DNA from: Aerobium sp039839275
GTDB taxonomy: Bacteria; Pseudomonadota; Alphaproteobacteria; Rhizobiales; Rhizobiaceae
Assembly: GCF_039839275.1 (NCBI RefSeq)
Contig: NZ_JBDOQP010000006.1
Span: 248,001 to 312,000 of the forward strand
DNA: 64,000 nucleotides
Direction of reading: 5' to 3'
Position numbers and translations under genes: made by a program
Part shown: positions 27,863 through 36,051 of the stretch, piece by piece
Layout of the letters: the number at the start of each line of letters is the position of its first letter
Numbering within the stretch: position 1 is the first letter of the stretch
The notes under the pieces: generated by a model
Database searches by the model: none
What the model saw: the letters and a program-made list of their open reading frames with translations, nothing else
What the model was told of the DNA's origin: nothing

Positions 27863-28378
27863 ACCCGTTGGGCAATTTCGTTGCGGTCGCCAGTTGAGCC
27901 TCTGATTTTTGGCGAATGGGACCCAAGAGGTGCCCAGTCCTCATTTCATCCCCCAAGCAACACTGCGTGAGCGGAGGCTTCGGTCGTCCTTCAGCCTAAT
28001 TCGGCGCCCACGCGCTCTCAGCCATAAACTGGCTTCGGCCGGCGTCGTCTCCGGACCGAGAATGGCATTACGATGAGGGAAGCGACCGAAGCGCTTGATG
28101 GTCTGGATGGGGCAGACAGCGCGAAAAGTATAAAGAAATCAATGCATCAGGGACGCCGAGTCAGCGCCCTGTGTAGCACTGATGTGCTACCCTGTCGATG
28201 CAGTATGGCAGCTTGAGAAGCGCGACCTAAGTGATGTCCCTCCGTTCGGATAGCCTGTAGCCGCTCCCGCACGCGGCCCAGAGACATCACTGCAGCGTGA
28301 GTGACTATTTCTTTCGATCGTTCAAATGCCAACCAATTGCTTCACCAGAAGTCAGTCCGCCTTGTGAATTATCCTCTG
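27863..28378. other. Intergenic with DUF924-like remnant
   Basis: About 500 bases. On the minus strand near 27985-28125 a fragment resembling the C-terminal part of DUF924 proteins can be read (IKRFGRFPHRNAILGPETTP), without start or full domain. It appears to be debris of a lost chromosomal-type gene. Confidence 0.45.
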
Positions 28379-28792
28379 ATGACCCAAGAGGTATTGAAGT
28401 TTCGTCGTCTCAAGTGGGGCGATCCGACTGCAAAGTTTAGAGTGCTGGCTGAAGACCTTAACCGGCATGGCCATCCACGGCCGCGCCGCAGGCGGCGGGC
28501 AACTATACCTCACATGTTGGCAGGATTAATGATGGTCGGAGCGTTCGGAGTCGGGTACACGTCAGATGACTTCTCCACCGACGGCCTTAAGGCCCTGATG
28601 CCCGGATCGGGATGCAACATTAAGGGCAACGTTAGCATCAATACTGGCGAACGCATCTATCATGTACCGGGCCAGAAATACTATGACGAGACGCGTATTT
28701 CACCAGATTACGGCGAGCGCTGGTTCTGTAGCGAGAAAGAAGCTCGCAAGGCGGGTTGGCGAAAGGCACGGGCCGGCGCTACCAAGTGGTAG
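28379..28792 (+). CDS. Membrane-anchored protein with sunset-type C-terminal domain
   Basis: About 137 residues from ATG 28379 (a GTG at 28301 would add 26). An Arg-rich cytoplasmic stretch (RPRRRRRA) precedes one membrane segment (MLAGLMMVGAFGVGY). The outside part carries the conserved pattern CNIKGNVSINTGERIYHVPG, then YYDET, GERWFCSEKEARKAGWR, with two cysteines. This matches the small domain found at the C-terminus of succinoglycan-type nucleases and called sunset in some databases. Its role is unknown; the paired Cys suggest a disulfide or metal site in the periplasm. Confidence 0.7.
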   Translation: MTQEVLKFRRLKWGDPTAKFRVLAEDLNRHGHPRPRRRRRATIPHMLAGLMMVGAFGVGYTSDDFSTDGLKALMPGSGCNIKGNVSINTGERIYHVPGQKYYDETRISPDYGERWFCSEKEARKAGWRKARAGATKW

Positions 28793-28879
28793 CTGATCGA
28801 CGCTTTGCTTTTTGTCACAGTGAACTAGGGGCTGGTGATTGCGCTTGGCCACTGAATGCCGATCTGCAAGAATTTCCCA

Positions 28880-29110
28880 ACATCTCGAGCATCGAGGCCA
28901 CGCCGTCGATCTCGGGGCCGGTCCCGCCTCGACGATCGCTGTCAATTCCTCCTTCTGTCAGGCGATTGCCCAAGTTCGAGCCCGCCACACCAAGTCTCCT
29001 TCAGCCCCTCTGGACCGGCTTCGTTGAAGCGACGAACCCAGTCCCGCAAACTTTGAAGCGCTTGGTGCCCTGCTGCATGTAATAGATTAGTAATGTCGGC
29101 CGGCGGCAGC
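28880..29110 (-). pseudogene. IS630-type transposase N-terminal fragment
   Basis: A minus-strand fragment, ALQSLRDWVRRFNEAGPEGL followed by KETWCGG, matches the helix-turn-helix start of IS630/Tc1-type transposases. Only about 50 residues remain and no DDE domain follows, so it is a dead remnant. Boundaries are approximate. Confidence 0.6.
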
Positions 29111-29113
29111 AGC

Positions 29114-29308
29114 TCAATGCAATTTACGCGGCTGAGGCCCTTCACCGAGCCCGTGTGAGACTACCGCGTCTAAAGCGACTACGGCCAACCCCGCATAGTG
29201 TTCGCAGCTGATCAGCCACAAACGAGTGCCGTCTTCCGATCCATCCAAAATCCGCGAATTGTCCTTTTGGGCAATCGCCAGCGCCACACGCGCCACAAGT
29301 TTCAGCAT
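29114..29308 (-). CDS. Hypothetical small protein
   Basis: A 64-residue protein with an almost perfect Shine-Dalgarno sequence (AGGAGGTGATC) immediately before the ATG at 29308. The sequence begins MLKLVARVALAIAQKDNSRI and contains LWLISCEHYAGLAVVALDAV. No family was recognised. It is divergent from the PRC-barrel gene. The strong ribosome site is the main evidence that it is expressed. Confidence 0.6.
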   Translation of the reverse strand: MLKLVARVALAIAQKDNSRILDGSEDGTRLWLISCEHYAGLAVVALDAVVSHGLGEGPQPRKLH

Positions 29309-29458
29309 GATCACCTCCTGTTTGAGGGTGATCGTTGCAGGCAGCACCGGCCGATTCCACCCGGCATTTCTGCCGGGTGGCGAGCATGGATCTGGTGGCG
29401 AGAACGCGGAACGTTCGCGCCGCGGTGTCGTTGCCCTACACCAACATAGGAGATGACC

Positions 29459-29836
29459 ATGGCAGACCCAGATGTTCACGAGACACATGACCTGATCGCG
29501 AGCGACAAGGTTGTCGGGACCAACGTCTACGATCGCGAAGGCAAGCACGTAGGAAAGGTCGAAAGGCTAATCCTCGAGAAGCGCGGCGGCCGGGTTTCGT
29601 ATGCCGTGCTCAGCTTCGGCGGCTTTCTCGGCATTGGCCACGATCACTATCCGCTACCATGGGCCAAACTCGATTATGACGAAGGCCTGACTGGCTTTCG
29701 CGTCGATATCTCGCGTGAGCAGGTCGAGGGCGCACCGAAATATGCCGCGAATGAAGACTTCGACTGGTCGGAGAAGAGCGGCCGGAGCGTCTACGACTAT
29801 TATGGTATCGTGCCGTATTGGGGCGCGCCTATCTGA
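29459..29836 (+). CDS. PRC-barrel domain protein
   Basis: A 125-residue soluble protein. The PRC-barrel core spans about residues 18-80: VVGTNVYDREGKHVGKVERL, VSYAVLSFGGFLGIGHDHYP, LPWAKLDYDEG. Such small stand-alone proteins are common in rhizobia, often with stress-linked expression, but their role is unknown. AGGAG is six bases before the ATG at 29459, which is preferred over ATG 29453. A terminator follows directly. Confidence 0.88.
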   Translation: MADPDVHETHDLIASDKVVGTNVYDREGKHVGKVERLILEKRGGRVSYAVLSFGGFLGIGHDHYPLPWAKLDYDEGLTGFRVDISREQVEGAPKYAANEDFDWSEKSGRSVYDYYGIVPYWGAPI

Positions 29837-29847
29837 GCCCCTGAACA

Positions 29848-29871
29848 GGGCGGGCTTTGGCCCGTCCTTTT
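29848..29871 (+). terminator. Intrinsic terminator of the PRC-barrel gene
   Basis: GGGCGGGC (29848-29855) pairs with GCCCGTCC (29860-29867) across a four-base loop, followed by TTTT. It begins 11 bases after the stop codon. Confidence 0.75.
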
Positions 29872-30256
29872 CCTGACCTCGCCAACCCGTGACTTTTATG
29901 CCCGATCGCGCCTTGACCTTCAGCGCGGCCCCTCGCAAATTGTGTCTGCGGCGGGCCTATTCAGCGCCGTTGGGCGGCGCGCTCACCCTGAGCCCCCCGA
30001 TGCGCGCCCGCTATCCCAACGCGGCCGTGCTCAATTGACTTCTCTGCGATGATGTATGCGATATCGCGATCCGACATTTTAATGTCTGGCATGAGCATTC
30101 GAACCGCCCACACTTCCGCCGCCATTGACACCGGCCACCAGCGCGCGCGGTGGCCTTGCCGGCATCAATAGGCGCCAAAACCTGAGCGCTGTGTGGCACC
30201 TGCGGGTGTCCTCCACCGTGTGCGCGCAAGGGCATAGGTGGACAACGTTCCCCGAA
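29872..30256. other. Intergenic, no gene supported
   Basis: About 385 bases between two converging genes. Base composition changes here from the GC-rich background to the AT-rich island that begins about 30250. No coding frame was recognised. Confidence 0.45.
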
Positions 30257-30904
30257 TTAAAACCGCACATGATACGCCCGGATCAAGCGGCAAATTTGCG
30301 CGCCGGTTCCTGCGCCTTTCGCGCTAAACAAATAAGTGGTGGCAGTATTATTTTCAACGCACGAGAGAAACGATAAACTTTGTTCTCCTGTCGAAAGGTC
30401 TAACTCTTGGCGAGTTGGGTATCTACATATTAGCTGCGCCGGATTTCGCTTGAAATAATCTTGTGGGCTAAACTCCCTGACAGCCTGACCGATCACTTTC
30501 TTCTTCCCGAAGAATCCATTCTTCCCGTAAACTGGCTGCGATCCGCTATAGGCATGAACCCCGGTTACCTCATTTGGTCCGGTTCTATAAAGATAGAATA
30601 CGCATCCCGAGAAGTTCCCCGTATAAACATATCCCGGCATTCTTACCGAACCGGCCGTTGCTAATGCATCAATCGTCTGAACATCGATGCAGTTGTTATC
30701 AGTGTTAGAGTTATCAGCTCTAGCAACAATTATCTCATTACTTCCGACATTAACTGTAAGAGATGATTTCGTGTAATTTGTCTCGACAATCGTATCCGTT
30801 ATACCAGTTGATATATTCGCCTGCCGACCAGAAGGATTGTTCCTAAAGGAAATTTTTCCTTTGTTCTCGATGATCTTTCTGATCTCGTCCTTTTGAAGCG
30901 CCAT
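30257..30904 (-). CDS. AT-rich island gene; possible CNF/CheD-type Cys-His deamidase (uncertain)
   Basis: A 215-residue protein from ATG 30904 with GGGGA upstream. Base composition is much more AT-rich than the neighbours, a sign of recent transfer. I recognise no family by overall sequence. The segment YTGNFSGCVFYLYRTGPNEV, followed by TGVHAYSG, places C101 after an SG turn and H117 sixteen residues later. CNF1, DNT, BLF1 and CheD glutamine deamidases use a Cys preceded by a small residue with a His 12-17 residues downstream on adjacent strands. The surrounding sequence is strand-rich, as that fold would need. This is a weak motif argument. There is no signal peptide and no obvious immunity gene. 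Confidence 0.55.
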   Translation of the reverse strand: MALQKDEIRKIIENKGKISFRNNPSGRQANISTGITDTIVETNYTKSSLTVNVGSNEIIVARADNSNTDNNCIDVQTIDALATAGSVRMPGYVYTGNFSGCVFYLYRTGPNEVTGVHAYSGSQPVYGKNGFFGKKKVIGQAVREFSPQDYFKRNPAQLICRYPTRQELDLSTGEQSLSFLSCVENNTATTYLFSAKGAGTGAQICRLIRAYHVRF

Positions 30905-31106
30905 GTTTTCCCCACTATACAGTACATGCAAAGAGCCCCAACATGGCAGCTAGCCGCTACCACATTGCGTAGAGTTCGATCCTAATGCACCCGTAAAAAT
31001 CCTCTCAGCCTAGGATGTGGTGTACATTACCAAACGTCAACTACGTTGATAAGCGAACTACGATCTGAGTGTACTCCTCAACCCCGCCCGGTGTGCTGCT
31101 ATTCAT

Positions 31107-31416
31107 TCCTCCCGCCACGTCGCCCGCCTCACCCACCACACCTTGTCGAGCCTACGGAGCCGAATCTTCTGGCGCTCATCTACTGTCCGCGTGACCACAG
31201 CGATATCAAGTGCATATCCGCAGCTACCGCGCATTCCATGAGGCGCTCCAGGTTCACCGCCGGCACATCGCCATGGAGCCGAATAAGGTCGGCCGGATCA
31301 TAACAGCGTGGAGGTGAGCATCCAACGCAGCGCCCATTGACAAGCGATCCATTCTTGATGGAGCCGCTGAGCATCAAGGGCTGAAGCCCGCGCTTTGGTC
31401 TGTATTCCTCCGGCAT
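31107..31416 (-). pseudogene. Zinc-ribbon-like small protein, frameshifted copy
   Basis: The first two thirds (MPEEYRPKRGLQPLMLSGSI through NLERLMEC) match the intact paralogue at 46596-46907. After MEC a two-base insertion near 31225-31235 shifts the frame, so the second Cys pair and the basic tail (KVWWVRRA) are lost from the reading frame though still present in DNA. Its intact twin suggests this copy decayed after duplication. Confidence 0.75.
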
Positions 31417-31496
31417 GAGAACGAAATAGGAACAAACTCCTTGACGCGTCAATCGGGCTAGGTCATCGTCCTCGCATCAATTCGAGGAGAGACACC

Positions 31497-31868
31497 ATGA
31501 CCGAGGCCACCACGGCAGCGAGCGGCGAAGCTGCGTCCGAAATCGAACTGCGCTTGCGCTGGCGTCAAACTTGGCCGGACAAGGAGGCACATTACACCGC
31601 CTACGCACTGGGCTTTGACGCCGCGGTCGGGTACATCTTTCTGATTGAAGCAGGTGACGACCAACGCGAATGGCTGCGGTCGATGACGGCAGACGACTAC
31701 GAAATAGCGCGCAACTGCGGCCCAACTAATGGCGTGGATCGCTCGGCTCGACATGCCGCTAGCTGCGTCGAGGACGCGTGGTTCGCTGCTATACGTGGCA
31801 CCCGGCACGATCGACCGGTGAAGGTGAACGCGTATGCGGCGGCGCGGCATCGGCATGAGGCTGCCTAG
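31497..31868 (+). CDS. Hypothetical protein, duplicated-unit gene (copy A)
   Basis: A 123-residue protein beginning MTEATTAASGEAASEIELRL, with GAGGAGA before the ATG. It is nearly identical to the protein at 46988-47359. It contains IFLIEAGDDQREWLRSMTAD and a conserved RSARHAASCVEDAWFAAIRG core. It is soluble, mixed alpha/beta and of no recognised family. Conservation of both copies at protein level indicates selection, unlike the partner gene that is broken in this copy. Confidence 0.65.
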   Translation: MTEATTAASGEAASEIELRLRWRQTWPDKEAHYTAYALGFDAAVGYIFLIEAGDDQREWLRSMTADDYEIARNCGPTNGVDRSARHAASCVEDAWFAAIRGTRHDRPVKVNAYAAARHRHEAA

Positions 31869-32079
31869 GCATCGTCTGAGGGCGTTGTTGTTGGCGAAAA
31901 GGCAACGCGCTTCAGCCCGCAGCCCCGCCACTGCCTGAAGTGGCCGGCAAGCACCCCGGTGTGATCGCGCGGAGCCGAGAGGCGAACATGGATTTTGGCG
32001 AGTATGGGCCGCCGACGGTGCACTTTCAAGCAGGGGAAGTGCCGGATATAGAGTAGGTGAAATAATCGGGAGGCCGCTC

Positions 32080-32331
32080 ATGGATGACGATGAACTTTCC
32101 GACGAAGACTTTGATGCCCAGGTCCGGCACCGTGCCGCACGCAGGGCTCAGGCCATCGTGAAGCGCGAAGGCGCTGCCCTTGCTCAATCCGCTCGTGGAC
32201 TGAACGAGGAATCTATTGCAGCCGACAGCCAGCTTCTTGCGATTGTAATAGCTCAAGCCATCCTTGACGCCTACGGCGGCGATATTGATGGGGATGAGGG
32301 TGGGGAATCTACCCGACAGGCTCCGTCATGA
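32080..32331 (+). CDS. Hypothetical small acidic protein
   Basis: An 83-residue acidic helical protein (MDDDELSDEDFDAQVRHRAA start) with GGGAGG upstream of the ATG. No family is recognised and there is no membrane segment. Confidence 0.5.
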   Translation: MDDDELSDEDFDAQVRHRAARRAQAIVKREGAALAQSARGLNEESIAADSQLLAIVIAQAILDAYGGDIDGDEGGESTRQAPS

Positions 32332-32555
32332 TATTCACCCTCTCCACCGATGAAGTGAGCGCTCTTGCACGAATGGCATCCGAATTAGGGTGTTCTGACG
32401 AAGACGCGGCAAGACCGTGATCCGAGACTGGCTCATCGGGCATGTGTATCTGGAATTGCCAGAGGCGGGCAACGACGATGGGGCGGGTTGACGCAACAAA
32501 AGAATTGATCCTACGGGCCATATTCTTAACCGCTGCATGCGCTAATATTGGAATC

Positions 32556-33197
32556 ATGACCCAAACATCCGGCAATGTAATTGGAGTGTTCACCGAGGAT
32601 CAGGCGGCCCGCCTGACCGGTGTTTCGCGCCGTCAGCTTGCTGAATGGTCGCGGAACGGGTTTTTCAAGCCTGAGCATTTCGCTGATCGCGGGCGCAACT
32701 TCAGCCGTCTCTACTCTTTCCGCGATCTCGTCTGTCTCAAGGTGCTTTCCCAGCTCCGCAACGCACGCAAAATCCCTATGGCGCACCTCAAGGAGGTGAA
32801 GTCATTCCTCTCGCACCTAGGAGATCATGTGTGGACTGGGGCCACTCTGTACGTCCTGGGAAAGAAGGTTGTTTTCGAGGATCCCGCCACCGGTGATCTC
32901 GAAGAGGTCGGATCGAAGCAAAAAGTGCTTCAAATCCCGCTGCGCCTCGTGGCCAGCGACATGCAGGCCGAGGTGAAAAAGCTGAACCGCCGGGACGAAG
33001 CGGAGATCGGTAAATTTGAACGCAACCGCGGAGTTGCGCAGAATCAGCTCGTGATCGCCGGCACCAGAATTCCAGTGCGGAGCGTGAAAGCTTTTGCCGA
33101 CGCTGGGTATACACCGGCCCAGATTGTAGCAGAATACCCGACGCTCACCGAAGCCGACGTTCGCGCCGTGATCGACGCGAAAGACGAAGCTGCTTGA
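32556..33197 (+). CDS. MerR-like/DUF433 antitoxin
   Basis: A 213-residue two-domain protein. Residues about 12-85 form a MerR-type winged helix (FTEDQAARLTGVSRRQLAEW, then YSFRDLVCLKVLSQLR). The C-terminal about 55 residues are a DUF433 domain: NQLVIAGTRIPVRSVKAFAD, then YTPAQIVAEYPTLTEADVRA. DUF433 proteins pair with DUF5615 PIN-like toxins as antitoxins. The stop overlaps the TTG start of the next gene (TTGA), giving a coupled toxin-antitoxin operon. The start at 32556 is chosen as the first codon before the MerR domain; an upstream frame to 32442 lacks support. Confidence 0.85.
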   Translation: MTQTSGNVIGVFTEDQAARLTGVSRRQLAEWSRNGFFKPEHFADRGRNFSRLYSFRDLVCLKVLSQLRNARKIPMAHLKEVKSFLSHLGDHVWTGATLYVLGKKVVFEDPATGDLEEVGSKQKVLQIPLRLVASDMQAEVKKLNRRDEAEIGKFERNRGVAQNQLVIAGTRIPVRSVKAFADAGYTPAQIVAEYPTLTEADVRAVIDAKDEAA

Positions 33198-33601
33198 CTG
33201 CGGCAGGAACGCCCTTCCGACTGCTGTTGGATGCCGGCGTTCCTGATTCCGTCGGAAGAGTATTCTCAGAAGCGGGCTTCGAGGTGCTCCTCCACAGAGA
33301 GGTGCTGCCGGAACGAACCCCCGACGAGATCGTCTGCATAACGGCAGAGAAAAGCTTTGCTGTGCTCGTCGCCATTGACCACGACATGAAGCAGTTGGCA
33401 AGACAGTACGGCGTTACGCCCACTGGCGACAAACACAAAGCCCTGAACATCATTCGGGTATGTGGCAACGAAGTCGCCGCCGCTGGCCGGGTGGCGCAGG
33501 CTCTACCGCTCATCTTGCTCGAATGGGACTTCTGCTGCAGCAAAACCGCTCGCCGGATGTGGGTGGACGTCGCACCGCACTTCATAAGAACCCACCGGTA
33601 G
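33194..33601 (+). CDS. DUF5615 PIN-like toxin
   Basis: A 135-residue PIN-like nuclease. Conserved acidic positions are visible: LLLDAGVPDSVGR (first Asp), RTPDEIVC (Asp/Glu) and LVAIDHDMKQLAR (two Asp), consistent with a Mut7-C/PIN-type metal site. It starts at TTG 33194 inside the stop region of the antitoxin gene. It is predicted to cleave RNA in the absence of the DUF433 partner, and probably stabilises the plasmid. Confidence 0.85.
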   Translation: MTAAGTPFRLLLDAGVPDSVGRVFSEAGFEVLLHREVLPERTPDEIVCITAEKSFAVLVAIDHDMKQLARQYGVTPTGDKHKALNIIRVCGNEVAAAGRVAQALPLILLEWDFCCSKTARRMWVDVAPHFIRTHR

Positions 33602-34082
33602 CACCCTTCCTTTCTGGGTTCAGCCGAGTGTCGAATTCACGCTTGCGCCGCTAGCGCCCCCCTGCTCTAAACCTCTTCCAGACCCAGCGTAAACGGCTCT
33701 AGCCAAGACCACCAAGCGGATGAAACGTCGATGCCTGACGAAAGCCAGATGCAATTCAACAAGCTGAACTAGATCGTGAACGGGAAGTCGTTGAATTTAC
33801 GCTCCGCAAGAACCTGACCGACGGCGCAATCCTCATCAGCGGAGAGGTGCCACCACTGGTTCTCACTCAAGGGGATATTCGTCCATCCGCCAAGGCGGCG
33901 GTGCGGCAGGCGCTGCTCGACGCCGCTGCCGCACTGGCAGATGATCCTCAAGAGGATGGCGAGACCCCAGAGGAAGCTTAGGCAGCAGTCGGCCCACAGC
34001 GGATCGATAATGGGGCCCGCCAAGGTAAACTCGCATTCTGTCAACCAGATGGTAACAGCCAATCTGCCAATCTCGCTCGACG
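33602..34082. other. Intergenic with a short coding remnant
   Basis: About 480 bases. Between about 33745 and 33981 a plus-strand frame reads VVEFTLRKNLTDGAILISGE, then PPLVLTQGDIRPSAKAAVRQ and ends with a stop, but it has no start codon and is out of frame with an upstream MPDESQMQFNKLN. It looks like a decayed small gene. Confidence 0.4.
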
Positions 34083-34153
34083 GTGTTGGGGCGGGATGGA
34101 CACGCTAAGGATTGCAACTCCTCGTATCCCCGGTTCGAATCCGGGGCGACACC
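34083..34153 (+). tRNA. tRNA-Cys(GCA)-like sequence, possibly a pseudo-tRNA
   Basis: The stretch folds as a cloverleaf: acceptor GTGTTGG (34083-34089) with GCGACAC (34146-34152; one wobble, one mismatch), a three-pair D stem GCG/CGC with a nine-base loop containing GG, an anticodon arm AAGGA-TTGCAAC-TCCTC (34107-34123; one mismatch) giving anticodon GCA, a five-base variable loop, and a perfect T arm CCCGG-TTCGAAT-CCGGG (34129-34145). Only one base lies between acceptor and D stems, and no clean CCA follows, so it may be degenerate. Such plasmid tRNA-like sequences can be integrase attachment sites. Reading by eye only. Confidence 0.4.
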
Positions 34154-34387
34154 TCCAAGAAGCGGCAGAAAGCTCGCATTCTCCCTTCGCTGCCGGTGGT
34201 CAAGGAGCCTCGTTTTTGAAGACGTCCGAAAAGATCAGGAAGCTTTTGACGGAAGCTTACTCCTTAGCGGCCCGGGAGGATGAGCAGACTCTCGCCTATC
34301 TGCTCGAACTCGCGATAGCGGAAACCGACCACATCGGGCGACCGAAGATTAGGCCGCTTGGAAATAATAGCGCAAACTGATGACTGG

Positions 34388-34636
34388 TCAGCCGGCGTCG
34401 AAATCCACCATGAGGCCCTGAGCCACCGCGTGCGAGGCAATGATCGTCGCCAGGTCTTTATCGCTTAGCGAGCCGTCAGGGATGATCGACCTGATTGCCT
34501 GTATCGCTTGTTTCGTCGAAATGGGCTGAGTTCTGTCTTGTACGGAAAGAGTGTACTCTTGGGCCAGCGCTTCCGCTCTTCGTACCGAGATATCTATCGT
34601 GGTCAAAGCCGCGCTCCCCGTGGTTTTCAGGCGCAT
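34388..34636 (-). CDS. Hypothetical small protein
   Basis: An 82-residue soluble protein with a mixed helix pattern, ending DLATIIASHAVAQGLMVDFD. No clear ribosome site precedes the ATG at 34636, and no family is recognised. It is kept because the frame uses codons like the neighbours and has no competing gene. Confidence 0.4.
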   Translation of the reverse strand: MRLKTTGSAALTTIDISVRRAEALAQEYTLSVQDRTQPISTKQAIQAIRSIIPDGSLSDKDLATIIASHAVAQGLMVDFDAG

Positions 34637-34720
34637 GCACGATGATCGCAGACGGTCGCCAGTCCCTGTTTCACATGCTGACGATGGGTCAGTATCCCAT
34701 TGTAATGCGACAATGGCGAG

Positions 34721-34894
34721 TCAATTGTCCGGCGAACGCTGCCCTCGTTCCAGACGCTCCTCAATCACACGCTTTCTCCGCAATTCATCGAGAGCGACCG
34801 AAAGAAGGACGTCCACTTCCTCCAAATCCTCCCGCTTGCTGCTCGACTGAATATAGCGGCGCAATTGCTCGATCGTCTGTCGCACGTGCTGCAT
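34721..34894 (-). CDS. Hypothetical small helical protein
   Basis: A 57-residue protein (MQHVRQTIEQLRRYIQSSSK start) of two charged helices, with AAGG seven bases before the ATG. A longer form would start at 34927. No family is recognised. The charged amphipathic pattern suggests a small dimeric protein. Confidence 0.45.
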   Translation of the reverse strand: MQHVRQTIEQLRRYIQSSSKREDLEEVDVLLSVALDELRRKRVIEERLERGQRSPDN

Positions 34895-35382
34895 TGGCTG
34901 GCCTTTTCGTACGGAACTATAAACCACCGCGACCGTTCCTGGCGACGTAAAAAATGATATAGCCGTGCGCGCTGAACGTGGGCAAAAATCAAATAGTCCC
35001 GCCAGCTTCCGCCAGCGGCGCCAGTTAGCTTTTGCGCCCAGATTGATGGGCTACGGCGGCGGACTGCCGGTCATCCGCGTGTAGAGAAGCCCGAGCCCGC
35101 TGGCACCGCAGAAGACGGACCCGCCTGCCGTCAAAGTCCACCTGCCAAGCGTCCCCGCCCGTTCCGCCTTCGGCCGAAGCGTCGTCACTTCGACAGTGAC
35201 CTTTTCCATGACGAAGCCGTCGAGGATCGGCAGCGATCATCAGGCGGCGGCTCCGCGCGGCCACGCACCCGTCGCCAGTCGGCGATCAGTCGCATGCGGT
35301 CTCCTTCCGGTTCTCCGGGCAGTTGATCAGTTTGTCGGGATCGGTATTGTCCAACCGGGGCGAGGTTGGAGGACCAAGCAGA
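34895..35382. other. Intergenic, degraded sequence
   Basis: About 490 bases. A minus-strand peptide beginning MRLIADWRRV near 35295 resembles the start of small phage holin-like proteins but loses similarity after about 15 residues, so it is probably decayed. No intact gene was found. Confidence 0.35.
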
Positions 35383-35523
35383 ATGCAGGTGTCGAAGTAT
35401 GATTGGTCTGGAGAGCGTACACGCCGCGATCAATTGAAGAAGCGGATGATGTTTTGGGCTTTTGGAGTTGCCGTTACGGGCGTCGCGGCAGTTTTCGGCT
35501 GGGAGGTAATGGCCCTAGCGTAA
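35383..35523 (+). CDS. 46-residue membrane protein, copy 1
   Basis: The small protein MQVSKYDWSGERTRRDQLKK is followed by one transmembrane helix (FWAFGVAVTGVAAVFGWEV) and the tail MALA. A second gene of identical length is at 47971-48111, with the same start MQVSKYDWSGERTR and the same tail (LALA). GGAGG lies about ten bases upstream. Conservation of both copies, and of the hairpin just after each stop codon, argues that this tiny gene is real. Likely a single-pass inner-membrane protein; function unknown. Confidence 0.65.
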   Translation: MQVSKYDWSGERTRRDQLKKRMMFWAFGVAVTGVAAVFGWEVMALA

Positions 35524-35542
35524 AGGCCTTGGCTTGATTGAA

Positions 35543-35587
35543 ATTTCAGTTAATTCTAATGCGGGCTTTTGCCCTGCTCACCGGGGC
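35543..35587 (+). repeat. Conserved hairpin motif, copy 1
   Basis: A TTTCAGTTA element is followed by GCGGGC-TTTT-GCCCTGC and a CGGGG block. It begins 19 bases after the stop of the 46-residue gene. Related copies lie at 47907-47950 and 50710-50752. The GGGC/GCCC stem suggests a transcript-end structure. Confidence 0.6.
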
Positions 35588-35699
35588 GGCAACGCCCTGC
35601 CCCGATAAGTTGCCCCGGTGAGCGCTGGAACATTTTCGCGATCGTGGATGTTGGCCTCTTCAGGCATTGCCCCGCCTGCACCACTGTGAAGACCAACTT

Positions 35700-35727
35700 G
35701 GCCGGCCTTAGCGCCGGCCTCTTTTTT
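35700..35727 (+). terminator. Strong intrinsic terminator
   Basis: GGCCGGC (35700-35706) and GCCGGCC (35713-35719) form a perfect seven-pair stem, followed by a C and six T. A near-copy of the hairpin (GGCCGGC/GCCGGCC, then AATTTT) occurs at 35816-35841, so the element is duplicated. No adjacent intact gene explains either copy. Confidence 0.65.
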
Positions 35728-35842
35728 GAGCGTGGAACCTTCTTAAAGTTCGGATGTTTGTTGGATGCAGGTTTTCCCCCGGACCTGCCACAACACTCCC
35801 ATGTGACCCAAAACTGGCCGGCCTAAGCGCCGGCCAATTTTC

Positions 35843-35985
35843 GTCACGCAGCGGCCGAAGTACGCCTTGGCGGCGAGGTTCGGCGCCGCCGCCTCTTCCC
35901 ACGCCTCGCCGTCATCGCTGTGGGCCAGTGGCCCGTCGCCGAAATGCACATAGGCGCGATCGTCGAACTCATATCCGGCGCTCAT
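35843..35985 (-). pseudogene. Fragment of a hypothetical gene beside the IS3 element
   Basis: A minus-strand frame from ATG 35985 reads MSAGYEFDDRAYVHFGDGPL, then AHSDDGEAWEEAAAPN. It then runs into the GGCCGGC hairpin, so its real end is unclear, and the IS3 insertion lies about 20 bases upstream of the start. It is probably a gene damaged by the insertion. Confidence 0.3.
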
Positions 35986-36051
35986 ATCATCGCCGTGAAT
36001 CGCCCCTAGATTTGTGGACGCCTTCTTCCCAAAATTTGAGGCAAGGAGGCC

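Larger units (their letters stand above)
31104..31868 (+). repeat. 765-bp duplicated unit, copy A
   Basis: This segment closely matches 46596-47359 in the same orientation over its whole length, including intergenic DNA. It contains a divergent pair: a small zinc-ribbon-like gene on the minus strand (broken here) and a 123-residue hypothetical gene on the plus strand. Differences are scattered substitutions plus a two-base insertion that breaks the minus-strand gene. Confidence 0.85.
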
